A program made the translations under genes and the position numbers. DNA of 64,000 nucleotides from Halichondria panicea (Eukaryota; Porifera; Demospongiae; Suberitida; Halichondriidae). The stretch is from contig NC_087377.1 of NCBI RefSeq assembly GCF_963675165.1, positions 10,278,632 to 10,342,631 on the forward strand. Direction: 5' to 3'. Below are positions 25,107-35,684 of this stretch, piece after piece; the first letter of the stretch is position 1; each line of letters starts with the position of its first letter. Under the pieces are notes generated by a model. It was not told where the DNA came from, made no database searches, and saw only the letters and a list, made by a program, of their open reading frames with translations.

Positions 25107-25832
25107 GCATGATCATGAAAAAGGAAAACTGTGAATTACACAACAGTCATAAATGTATGGCATAACACATGATTAAAACTCAAAAACAATAGAAAATGAT
25201 CCCTAAAGTACAACACATGATTAAAACACCGCGGCATTACCTCGGGTACACGCTATGATAACAAAGGCTTGGCCCTCTGGCCGTACCGCGCATGCGCATG
25301 CAGTATCTGCCACACACGTGTCAGTATAGCCGAGTGTTGGAAAAGACTCATCTAACTCTTTGCTTCCCACCCTCCTATTCACATTGATTAGAGCCCTAAC
25401 CACCTTTTCCATCCGACGATGTTGATTTATCGGTTTGGGGGGCTGAATGAGGGCCCCCAACACTTAAGTGCTTAAGGCTAATCGCGGGGCCCCTCTCTCA
25501 GTACATACTCCCCCCAAAAACCTAACCACAGTCACGTGACCTCCAGCCTCTAGCGCAACAGAGACGTGGGGCACGTGACCTACGCTTAGACCCGGTACTG
25601 CCAAAATATGACATAATATCCTCGCGCCGGATATGACGCCTTCGCTATATACCACAATCTGTACAACCATAGTTAAATCGGCAAAACACATGCATGATTA
25701 GAAAAGAAAAATGCGTGTGAATTACACAACAGTCATAAATGTATGGCATAACACATGATTAAAACTCTAACCCTAACCCTAACCCTAACCCTAGGCCGCA
25801 AGACAAGAACAATGGAAAAGGGTCCCTAAAGT
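25107..25832. repeat. Direct repeat pair around the GC-richer island
   Basis: The sequence GTGAATTACACAACAGTCAT... (copy 1 25107-25210, copy 2 25691-25832) is repeated directly, ending in the shared TCCCTAAAGTA. Copy 2 carries about 40 extra bases that start with a (CCCTAA)n run. Confidence 0.8.
25767..25794. repeat. Interstitial telomere-like repeat (CCCTAA)4-5
   Basis: Four and a half perfect CCCTAA units, the complement of the animal TTAGGG telomere repeat, inserted in one arm of the direct repeat. Confidence 0.9.
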
Positions 25833-26088
25833 ATAGGAAGCTAGAAAACTAGAATACTGAATACTGCAACAGTGTTATACTATAAAAGGGACGTTTTTCA
25901 GGCTCTTATAATTATTGAGTATCTACAGTTTTTTTTTATGGATCACTGCTTAAACTTTGCTTAGACAATGCAACCTCACACTATTAATTTGTTAGTAAAA
26001 TTAGCTTTTTTCAAAGAAAGTTTTATAAGATACTTAATTCATGTCATGCAGTTGTCTCTCTAACTAATTATGTATTACATTGTCTTGT

Positions 26089-27235
26089 TCACATTTCATG
26101 TTCAGAATCAGCGGAGTGTGCAGCAACTACTCTTTCAAAGTCCTCCTCCAGGGTTCCCTCAGGCAAGTCCTGGGCTTGGCCAGCTGCCTCAACATCAAAA
26201 GGGCATATGTACTGCACTTTGTAATCCCTACAGCCTTCCGGATTGTCTCTGTTCCAGCAATACCCTCCATCCTGTATAAGTTACAGTAATATAGACTCAT
26301 GACACCTCACACGAAATATAGACCATGACAATTGTTAACGTGTGCCCAGTCAATAATCCGATAAGCCAGTGTAATTTTCATTACAGAGACTCCTGAGGCC
26401 AGGCAGGCACAACTACAGCAAATGGCTGCTTCCACCCAAACCAGCAGAGCTTCAGGTAAGTACAGGCGGCGTACAGGTGATATAAGCCAGAATTTGTTGT
26501 GTGCATGGCATGTGTAGCTATTGTGTTCACTCACATCAGGTTTGCATGTCATCTTCTGCTCAAACACCGCAAAGTCTCTATTGGTTCTCACATCGTTGCA
26601 CCTTATCCCAGCTGGTGTAGCTCCTCCAAGACAAGAATTTTTGGGGAGGTTAACTGTCTCACAGTCACAGCGACCCGAGGGATCATCCCGGTCCGTGAAA
26701 GATGTTTCATAGAAATCATTACAAACAATGCCTCTGGTGTCCGGAATGCTTCCTTCAGGGCAAAGGTACCTCACTCTGTAGTCGTTGCACTGCTTTCCCA
26801 ACCTTTGATCACTGTTAATGCACGCTAAGCCACCACGAGGTTCGCAAGCAACTGAGAGAAAGTCACCTATACAAAAAAGAAAAGGTATACTTAAGTCGAA
26901 CCTGACATTACAAGACACCTAGTAACTGGTACTGTGTGATGGGTAAACAAGTGTATAGGTCACTAGTATACGTAATCTGTAAAACAATTTTAAGTAACAA
27001 GTATAAATTAATTTTTACCTGTGCTTTTGTAGGGAGCTCCAGTTGTGGTTTGACATTGAATTCCAACAGGTTCGGGGCAAACTGTCGTCCTTGAAACAAG
27101 TGAGAAAATCTCGTAATCACCTTTTCCCGAAGGATCGTCTCTGTCCATCCATTTTGTATAGCAGTACCTGTTGCATCGACCAGCAACCATGCTAGTAGCT
27201 AGGGCACAGAGAATGATGTTGAATAGAACTCCCAT
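26089..27235 (-). CDS. Secreted protein with two WxxW (mucin2/CILP-type) domains
   Basis: Three exons (27235-27019, 26866-26535, 26271-26089) sum to 732 bases, giving 243 residues with no frame break. The start gives a signal peptide (MGVLFNIILCALATSMVAG). Two copies of the WxxW domain follow: the first has WMDRDDPSGKGDYE, CPEPVGIQC, GLACINSDQ and CNDYRVRYLCPE, the second has FTDRDDPSGRCDCE, GIRCNDV, YCWNRDNPEGCRDYKVQYIC. Each domain is split by a phase-matched intron. The DRDDPSG core and paired cysteines match the family seen in CILP and gel-forming mucins, where it is an extracellular disulfide module. The second copy has lost its first tryptophan. The C-terminus is acidic. Likely secreted matrix or mucus protein. 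Confidence 0.85.
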
Positions 27236-27764
27236 AACTGAAACAGGTTTCTTCGTTTTATTGGAACACACTCTATTATATTTATACTCATCAGATACCT
27301 TACAATAAAATGTCCATCATCGACATGTTAAACAGGTGTATTTCAACAAGTCAGGTGTATGCACTTGACTTGTCAACAATGGACAGTTCACTATTCAAGC
27401 CCTTTGCTACTAAATACAGCTCATTCCATAAATAGGATTAGAATCAAATCGTGAGCTATTTTTATATAATTAGTGTGTACAGGACTAACGAGTGTTGTAA
27501 GCTGCGCTGGATCGATAATTTCCCACAACAACCATACTTGCCCGTAAATATCATTATGATGCTAACAGTAATTGGTAATTCCTGTGGAAGGTTTCTATAT
27601 GATATGGATTCATCTTTACTGACGTGGATTATAATTAACTGCATGTGTGAGAAACTATCAAAGTCAGCATGTGGCCAATAAATCTTAGCTCAGCACCAAG
27701 AAGTTGTAGGAGTTTTGTTGTTATTTTGTGTGTGGACAAAGAAGACAATGTACATCTAAGGAAA

Positions 27765-29615
27765 TTATAAAAATAATGAATTAATTGTGCGACGTAAGTG
27801 TACTGTTTTATGTAGACTAGCGATCTTGGTCCCAGGCTGAGTTTTCGCATAATTATATGCTGAAAAGTTTTGTGCAATCCAGTTTGCAGCTAGATACTCG
27901 TGAATTGTTAGGTGAATGAACTGAAAAGTGATCTCTAATCCAGTTTTAGTGAAGTTCTTTATAGCTGTTAAAAGTCCCAACCGTGCTTCTTTCTCGATCT
28001 GAAGGTACTTCCTCTTTCTGAAATGTTAGCTTATCTTCAAGCAAGTTTTGGTACGCCATTTGCGATAAATCGTTCTTGTATCTTTCTAGATCAGATGTAC
28101 GTGTGCTGTGAATATCCTTTTGTCTTTGGAATGTGTTTTTTAGAAACAGTGCAAACAGTTCCGTTATCGTGGCTGGTATTGTAAAGTTTTCGTATTTATA
28201 GATAGAATAGCACAATTGAGAGGAATATAACAAAATGAAAGAAGGTCTTCTCTGCTTTTTAATTCATCTATTAAATGCCATGCTTTATGCTTATCGTGTA
28301 TGCCAACAATAATACATTTTTCTATTTGTTCCGTGTTGAAACCGAGCACTTCGATGTGCCTAGTGAGAGTGCTCATTCTTTGCAACTTTTCAGAAGCGTA
28401 AGGCCGTGAACAAACGATAGCTAAACATTCTTGAAGGATTCTACCATTAAATATGTCAAGGAAAAGTGATTCTTTTTCTCTTTCGTGACGACCTAGTTCA
28501 TCATAACCATCAAATAGAAAAAGTACATCTGCTCCTCTTGTTTTCCGAATGTGCTTAATTGCTAAAGATTCTATATCTGGATCGTCACAGTAGAAAAAAT
28601 CTGCAATTTTTGCGGCTCTAGCTAACTTTGTCACTCTAAGAGGAATGTGTACACTAGCAATGGGCAGTCTTTCAGGAGCTCTCCTTTTGCCTAGTCATAG
28701 CATATCTTCAAGTAATGTTCTTTCAAGTGACGAGCATAAATACTGATGGGACTCCATGGATCAAATAGATGTTCACCTGTGGGAGAGAAAAATGCGATGA
28801 AATGTGGACAACCATACCACTTCCTGTTGGGTAAGCATGTGCAAACACAGATAAAATTCACAATCTTCAAGAATGTGCATGTTAAGTAATACAATGTGTA
28901 CCATTGAATAGTTTTTGGTATGTCTCATCCATTGTTTGCAGCAAATCACTGTACAGTACTTTATTCTGTTGAAGTATGTCCTTGACATATTTATATCGGT
29001 GAGGATACTGCTTAACAACTCCCAGGATACTTTGGTAGAGACTTTTATCTTTAAGTTGATTGGTGTTCTTTACTTCGTTTATTTCTACAAGTGTTTCGTC
29101 AGAGATGAATCCTTTCGCTAGGAGAGCAGTAGCCATCGCTCGAGGGTCTTGTGACAAGCTGTGTACTATCTTCTCAGAACAAATCGCCAATGTTTGATAT
29201 ATATTCACAATCTGCAGAAAAGAAGCATGTACATACTATAATAATACTAGCATATTTACTTACCCTCTGTTTCAGGTCCAGGGTTAGTTTCAACATCTCC
29301 AGCAAGAAGCAGTAACAAAGGTAAAACTATTGTTGCTATAGAAACTAAACCAAGATGCCACGTTATTGTTTGGTTGCCATCATAAATCGATACAAGGCTA
29401 CAAACATACTTTACATCGCTATATTTGTGTGTATCAGCAATTGAACAATTTAATGCCACCAACACAGAGACGATTGTTATGTACAGTGTGTTTAAAAGGG
29501 AAAACTCATGCCAATTATTCTGTATTAGCAACGAACTAATCATAAATGAGATCACCATAATGCTTATAGTAGTCAGAAATACTCGATCACTCTGGGGCCA
29601 ATCACACTTGTACAT
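27765..29615 (-). pseudogene. NLR (NACHT) gene remnant with N-terminal TM segments and 2A motif
   Basis: Exon 1 (29615-29264) encodes 117 residues with three hydrophobic segments (about 13-33, 43-58, 89-105), ending LLLLAGDVETNPGP. Exon 2 (29211-28902) encodes a Death-fold/CARD-like domain (PRAMATALLAKGFISDETL, ILQQNKVLYSDLLQTM). The third part (from 28776) runs into the NACHT domain: PLRVTKLARAAKIADFF, Walker B VLFLFDGYDEL, RPYASEKL, then the winged-helix region (FIHLTIHEYLAANWIAQ). The Walker A loop is missing, a TAG replaces the expected Trp in ICYDWAKGELL, 2 extra bases follow at LLVY, further frame breaks lie near 28200 and 27970, and no leucine-rich repeats follow. Exon 1 to exon 2 phase could not be settled. 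A decayed innate immune sensor of the sponge NLR type. Confidence 0.8.
29274..29297 (-). other. 2A-like ribosome-skipping motif DVETNPGP
   Basis: Residues 107-114 of NLR exon 1 read DVETNPGP, preceded by LLLLLAG. This fits the 2A consensus D(V/I)ExNPGP with the LAG lead-in. In known 2A sequences the ribosome releases after NPG and resumes at P, giving two proteins from one frame. Here it would separate the hydrophobic leader from the Death/NACHT part. Confidence 0.85.
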
Positions 29616-30272
29616 TCGTTTGTTGAGACAGTTTTAACTTTTCAAACTCATACATTGTTGAGTCCAGTTCGTACCCTCCACTCCTCAGCACTAATGGGCA
29701 TTATGACAGGCAGTGATGACTTTTTAAGTTGCTAAAAGTATAGTCTCACGGGTGTGGCAGCTTCAGGTATTGTATTGTAAGTAAGTTTATTCATCTGAAT
29801 ACTCCATATGCACAAAGTTCCATATAGGGAGAAAATGTAGTTACAATGTATAATGTGTACAGCTGTGAGTGTCTTCTATCGGAACAACTGGTCCATCCGA
29901 ATCACACATTCAGGATTAGACTCTGATAATAATATTATATTATATTAGGCACATTTTTCAAGAATAGAATAATTGGTGAAATAAAGCATAATTTATCATA
30001 AAAAATCAGATTGTTAATTCTCCCAAAATGCGACATAATAAAATTAAGACATAAACACAGCACACAACTGACACACGACATAATTAATATAATCATGATT
30101 CTCAGTGTTATCTTGCTGACTTGAGTACTGATCCATAATATTTACCTTCAGCCATAAAAACGTCTTTATGCAAAACTTAACAATGGACATTGATGCCCGA
30201 TTATGCTAAAAATTTTCCAGCATAATAATTATTTATCAGGGCCTATTCAGGATATACTTCTGGAACAGCTAG
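29616..30272. other. Intergenic, no gene seen
   Basis: AT-rich, no credible frame or repeat apart from short AT runs. Confidence 0.5.
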
Positions 30273-30476
30273 CTAGCTACACATACATATACATAAAATC
30301 AACGGGTAAAGTTTGATTGCTCTGATCGGCCTCATCATTGCGTACTCTGGATCTTCTACAGCCATCTTTAGCTGTGCCTTCTCTTTATATTGCTCCAGGT
30401 TCCCTCCATCACAGGGTGTGGTATTGGGGAGCACAAACTGGAGCTTCCTGGGGGGTTGAAGATTTGATAGGGGCAA
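30273..30476 (-). pseudogene. Fragment of Ig/FN3 receptor tail exon
   Basis: Encodes PPRKLQFVLPNTTPC, EDPEYAMMRPIRA and a KLYPLIL end, matching the last exon of receptors A, B, D and E at clearly reduced identity. The earlier part of that exon and the other six exons are absent. A relic of a sixth receptor copy. Confidence 0.7.
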
Positions 30477-30525
30477 GATGTAACGTGGGCTGTTGTTGGG
30501 TGTTGGGAATGTATCACATTATTGT

Positions 30526-31268
30526 GTACAAGGTTTTCTGAAGGGAGTGTCAACTGTTCAGTCAAATTAGGCACCCCAATATCGTCCAGTTTCTGGGAAT
30601 GGTTTTTGAAAAGGGTATACAATATCCCATCCTAGTCACGGAATTGCTCCACTGATTTGAGAAGTTGTCTTGAACATGCACTACGGTGTTCTCTGCAATC
30701 AGCTACTCCATCCTTCATGATGCGTCACTGGGCCTGGCCTACCTTCACAGCCAAACACCACCAATTATCCACTTGAACATCCAAGCACAGGTATTCTTCT
30801 GTCTGCCAACATGACAGCCAATTTTCTGACTTTGGGTCCGCCATGATATTCTACCAGCAAATGACACATGCCCCTGGAAGTCTATCATATATGCCCCCTG
30901 AGACCTTGGTTGATGACCCTCACTATGATGCAAGTGTAGATGTGTTCTCATTTGGAGCATTAATTAATGACTGAAACGTTTACAGTTGCCATTGCCAGAG
31001 ATTGGCCCTGCTCGAAAATATCCAGACGCTGATACTGGGATACCCATGCATATGGGATACCTATGCATATAGACGATTAGTTGTATCAGAAGTTGAACAG
31101 AACGCCACCAAAACCTACTCAAAAAAATTGATGAGGAGCACCCACTGATGGACCTCATTACCAGCTGTCTCAGCAACAACCCAGATCAAAGGCACAAAGT
31201 ATTGAGTTCGTCAACAAATTGGATATGCTCAAAGAGATTGATGCATATTACGAGCACAGAAAATAGTT
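30526..31268 (+). pseudogene. Degraded copy of the kinase of the kinase-ZU5-Death gene
   Basis: Parallels 52125-52870 (shared ACAAGGTTTTCTGAA, CCCCAATATCGTCCAGTTTC, GACCTTGGTTGATGACCCTC, CACCCACTGATGGACCTCAT) but with many gaps and shifts. The start and N-lobe are missing. Plus strand, placed before receptor A as the fuller copy is placed before D. Confidence 0.75.
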
Positions 31269-31299
31269 AGAAAAAAACATTGCAAACTGGTATATAATT

Positions 31300-31830
31300 A
31301 TATAGACTTGGGCCACTTTTGTAAGTTAAGATTATCAGGAATCTGTAGCCATATTGTATTTATAGAGGTATTACATGCAACTTCGCCTTATCCATATTTA
31401 CCACACAATAATGTACAAACACTATAATTATTGCAGATCGATATCCTGAGTATAGAAGTTGTCAGCGAAACAACAATTATTGTTACACTGATGCCGCAAC
31501 TGTAACCGAGTTGTAACATGGGCTGTTGTTGTCGAGGGTGGTGTTGAGATACTCGGGCATGTATATAATTAAAGATGGAACGTTCCACATGATAGGGAAC
31601 CCTCAGCTTGAGCATAAAAATATATGAAACTGGGTTTTATCTCCATCACTGGGCTAATATGCAACAATTCTGCAATTGTTACGTTTTCTACCAGTTCAGA
31701 ACTGCTTTGATATGATTCAGCAAGTTAGACACCACAAATTATCTCAGCCCAGCTTGGTGGTTGTAAGAATTCTGTTTGTTGTTACTGTACATTGTGGGCA
31801 GTCACAGAGGAAGTATGGCAAACCTATATA
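31300..31830 (+). pseudogene. 3' relic of kinase-ZU5-Death gene and flank
   Basis: Repeats the segment encoding SIEVVSETTIIVT and then GATGCCGCAACTGTAACCGAG, the counterpart of DAATVTE at 55047. The ZU5 part between them is deleted. Similar pieces are at 48890-49310 and, in part, 56205-56480. Confidence 0.6.
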
Positions 31831-31894
31831 GTGATCTAAAATCAAATCTGAATCGTTATAATTATGTAGACGCCATGACATAGGATAGAATACC

Positions 31895-32690
31895 ATTGTG
31901 GACGATGTTATAGTTATCGGACATTGTCACATTTTGTCATATTCCATCGTAAATCACGTTGTCATATTCCCATCGTAAATCATGTTCCATTGTGCACATG
32001 CATGCACTGTCATATCAAATTGTAAACTCACATGAACGTGTGGGCCATGCAAAAGAAACTGGATTGTGTGGGGTCAATTCATTGCGTGGGCATGATTATT
32101 AACCAGCTGTTCCCTGTTCAGTCTATTAGTCACCTCATGCACTTAGCCAATTTTACACATCGTTCACATTAATATTTTTGTCTCACAGAGTCATTGTATA
32201 GGGAGGTGGGAGGTTCTGTTTAGTGTTTCCAACTAAAATACCTTTACATACTTTACCTGCATAAGAAAAATGAAGGAGGGGTGGGTATAGAGAGTCAAGG
32301 CACATGTGACTCACATGATCACTGTATACCTTAAGGCGTAACGCTAAACAGAAACACTTCCCCTCTACATGTCTGTTACTGTAACATAATCATGGAGAAA
32401 GCTATGGTCAATCATGCCCACGCAATCAAACACATTGACCCCGTGGAAGCCATTTTCTTTTGCATGGCCCCCAAAACATTTATGTGAGTGGACGGTTTGA
32501 TATGACAGCGTGCACGGTGAGATACAACAACACATGAATTTAATTATAACAACGTGAATTTATGATGGAATAATTGGTTTACAATGGGATACACAACGTG
32601 GAGATTTACGATGGTATAATTATGACAATATGAATTTATTATTGATTTACAATGGGATACAACAACGTGAATTTACAGGGTTTAGTTAAC
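31895..32690. repeat. Long inverted-repeat element 3' of receptor A
   Basis: The left arm (GTGGGCCATGCAAAAGAAA, GGGGTCAATTCATTGCGTG) pairs with the right arm (CACGCAATCAAACACATTGA, TTTTCTTTTGCATGGCCCCC). An inner pair is GTTCTGTTTAGTGTTTCC / CGCTAAACAGAAACACTTCCC. The right arm tails off in tandem TACAATGGGATACAACAACG-type units. Copies lie 3' of B, D and E. Mobile element or part of the duplicated block. Confidence 0.75.
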
Positions 32691-32968
32691 ATGAATGCAC
32701 ACCATTGGAGTGGGTAGGATCCCTATACCCCCTCCACCACCGCCCACACTCCCATGGCGGACACGTATTTTCATGTAATGCATGAAATACAACGTTATGA
32801 GAACAAAATTATACTCTATGTGACAGGGCCTCAAATCAATAAATGCTACAAAACAAAAAAATTGGAATTCCAAAAAAATAAGTAAATTCAATGCTTCTCT
32901 ACTTTTTATTACACTTTTGAACAGCTACACACATGCACGTTACATGTTTTGAGTATATTAGAAAAAAA

Positions 32969-34888
32969 TTAAGTTGATAAAATCAAAGGCGAAGGCTTGA
33001 CTGCTTGGATTGGCCTCATCATTGTGTACTCTGGCTCTTCTAAAGCCACCTTTAGGTCTGCCTTCTCTTGATCTTTCTCCAGGTTCCCTCCATTACAGGA
33101 TGGAGCGTTGGGGAGCACGAACTGAAGCTTCCTGGGGGGTGGAAGATCTGGTGGGGGCATGTCAAAGACGTAACGTGGGTTGTTGTTATCGAGAGGGGTG
33201 TTAGGAGTGCTCGGTGTGCTAGCGGATAGAAGGACACGTAACGGTTCTCCACCAGGACTCTCATACACAGGACCACCTCCTTCGTAAATGGGATTTAGCT
33301 TTGTGGCTGATGATCTTGTTCGCAATGTGCTTGGTCGTCCATTATTGGCCGTATCAACCGACATTTTTCTTAGATCTGAATGTATGAGGTATAATTAATA
33401 CCATGCATGCAGATGTGAACAGTCAATGTTTGACTGATGCTCTTACATTTTGCTTTTTTCCTTTGCTTGCAGTAAAGAGCTAAGAAGATGAAGAAGAGTA
33501 CAAGGGAAACGGCCAAACACACAGCAAGCCCTCCAATGGCTGTGTTATGTATTTGTACTTCTTGATTACCTATACCTGTGAATAGATACGGAAAGTGAAG
33601 CAAGCTTAGTAAAGCACAACATACCGGCAAACAAGTCCCACTGTTATCGTCAATCACAATTTATAGCACATGGTGAATTTCAAAACAAAATGCTTCACTC
33701 ACTCTGAGAATGCAGTACTTCAATAACAATATCTTGTCTTGACACAGTGAGTCCTACTGTGCTTCGTTCTTCTATAATTACCCTATAATTAGCTCCAACA
33801 CTCAGTCCAGAATGAACACTGTACAAAACATCACCATAGGATTGCAGGGTAGAGTTTCCGGAAACGTTCTCAAGATAAACTGTATACTCGACATCTTGGA
33901 AGGAACAAACATAAGCTGGCTGTATATAAATAAACATTATCCAATGCATGTATGCATGGTATTCTTTAAGTTGAACGTACTTCAAACCATATCTCCAAGT
34001 GTGGTGCACTGTCTCTGTCGTACAAAACTCTCCATTGAATTTCAACAGGATCAAGTGCTATAGAAAAAACAGGCATGAAAGAACATTCAATTTAGTAATT
34101 GACTTACGAATTGGATATCCTGCAATGACACTTGCTGCATTGCTCCCTAATGAGTTGTATACTGTCACAGTGTATTGTAGCTCGTGGCAATTGCTAGGGG
34201 CAGTATCGATGACATCCACATACATACGTTGTTGACCCAATGTCACATTTCTCATTGTGGAATCAGACGTGTTGTAAATTAGCAGTGAGTATGCAGTGAT
34301 GTTGAATCCAGTGTGGGTGAAGGGTTTGTTCCAAGTGATGGTGAGTGACAAACCATTATCGGTGTAACTGAATCGTGGCTGGGGTTCAGATGGTGGTCCT
34401 GTGCATATACACGAGTTTAAATACACACACATAGTATCATTGGAGCCTAAAGTATCTATTTTTTTATTACCTACTTGTTACCTGCAATAATGAAGAGCTT
34501 GTCTTGTTGGGTGTTCGGGTCAAAACCAAAACAAGATATTTTCGAACTATTGTTGTACTCATAAGCTGTGATAGTCAGCCTTAAAAGCAAGTAATCCGAT
34601 ATAGTATCATTCCTTATAGGGACATTAATAAAGAAGCCCCTAGTCGGATCAGATTGGTATCTAAAAGTGTCGTTGATTTTCCACTCCGCAGAGCGACCAA
34701 TTACCTCACAAATGAATGTTATGTTTCCACCTGGGGCTACAGCATCAGTTGACTGAGAGAAATTTAATATTTCTGAAGAAAAATCATCATGACAGCAACA
34801 TATTCAAGGCTTTCAATTATTTACCTGCAGTTTGCACTGATGACAGAGCCATTGTCAGGAACAGTTGTAATACGAAACAGTAGTACAT
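32969..34888 (-). CDS. Receptor A: Ig-FN3-FN3 single-pass receptor
   Basis: Seven exons (34888-34825, 34772-34482, 34398-34108, 34057-33981, 33919-33703, 33575-33447, 33375-32969) sum to 1476 bases, 491 residues. Exon 1 is a signal peptide (MYYCFVLQLFLTMALSSVQT). Exon 2 is an Ig-like domain (PGGNITFICEV, KISCFGF). Exon 3 is an FN3 domain (PPSEPQPRFSY, LTITWNKPF, LQYTVTVYNSLGSN). Exons 4-5 are a second FN3-like domain (DVEYTVYLENVS, SVGANYRVIIE). Exon 6 has the TM helix and a basic stop-transfer (CKQRKKAK). Exon 7 is the tail with NPIYE, VYESPGG, RYVFDMPPP, LPPPRK and EYTMMRP. YESP fits YxxP and YTMM fits YxxM SH2-binding motifs. Likely a cell-surface signalling receptor of unknown ligand. Exon domains are cleanly separated by phase-1 introns. 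Confidence 0.85.
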
Positions 34889-35267
34889 CTTTAACAGCTT
34901 GCAACGATTCCACTGAACATTATGATTAGCTAGTTTAAGAATGTATCATAATTATATGCGTTTATTTGGCACGCAGAAACCAAAAACAATCTGTATATAT
35001 ACAGAGTCAAGGACAAACTGTGCTAATTATATGCAATTGAGATACACAGTAGAGGCCAGGGTTCAAACAGACTGAGTTAAAGATAATCAGACAGTATGAA
35101 TAAGCTAGCCTAACAGTTGCTAAGTAACGCTGACATGCACATGAATCAATTACATTTATTAAGATGTTTCCCCCATCACCATGCGCGCATGCGCAACCCA
35201 CACATATGCATGCATAAAACAATTATTGCTCTGCTGTAAACAGACCCAGTGTCATAATCTTTGCACT

Positions 35268-35360
35268 TCAGTATACCATGCAGGATCGAAGTCATCAAGT
35301 CTGTGTGCAGTAGCTGTCTTAGTGTGCAAGTTTTAACCGTTAACCGAGTCAACAGAATGC
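35268..35360 (+). pseudogene. Relic signal-peptide exon of a CCP receptor, upstream of A
   Basis: Matches exon 1 of CCP1 (39423-39510): AAGTCATCAAGTCTGTGTGC, GCAGTAGCTGTCTTAG, ending near ATGTAAGTCA. One C is lost just after the ATG, breaking the frame, and the TATA at the matching place is changed to TGTAAA. No CCP exons follow. About 160 bases downstream an open stretch (35522-35672, NGTLEYDMDEDAF) might be a relic CCP tail, which is very uncertain. Confidence 0.7.
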
Positions 35361-35684
35361 GCATGTAAGTCACATGCATGCAGTTAGGCCTGAGCTTACA
35401 ATAAATTTGCCTATTATTTAATCAAATCTTGTGCATGTGTAAACTTGAGCATGCATCCTATATGTAGTAACGATGTTGCATGCAAAAACTGTAGCCTTTT
35501 GATGACCTATTATACCTCAAACTGACAATGGTACCTTGGAATACGATATGGATGAAGATGCGTTTAATGCTACTAAACCAAATGGAACTGATGGCTTCAG
35601 CTTGGATGGAAATGCAAACCTATATAGTGATCTAAAATCAAATCTGAATCGTTATAATTATGTATACGCCATGACATAGAATAG

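Larger units (their letters stand above)
23556..26088. other. Intergenic with repeats and a GC-richer island
   Basis: Contains a truncated pogo-like MITE, a direct repeat pair with a telomere-like tract, and a GC-richer stretch at about 25230-25690. That stretch has two adjoining minus-strand open frames of 75-80 codons that I do not recognise. No supported gene. Confidence 0.5.

Noticed and set aside
25767-25794. Chromosome end at this point
   Set aside because: Only about 28 bases of telomere repeat and ordinary sequence continues on both sides; interstitial.
33010-33276. Frames opposite or overlapping the receptor tail exon, repeated in every copy
   Set aside because: Shadows of the conserved tail exon; their conservation follows from the real frame.
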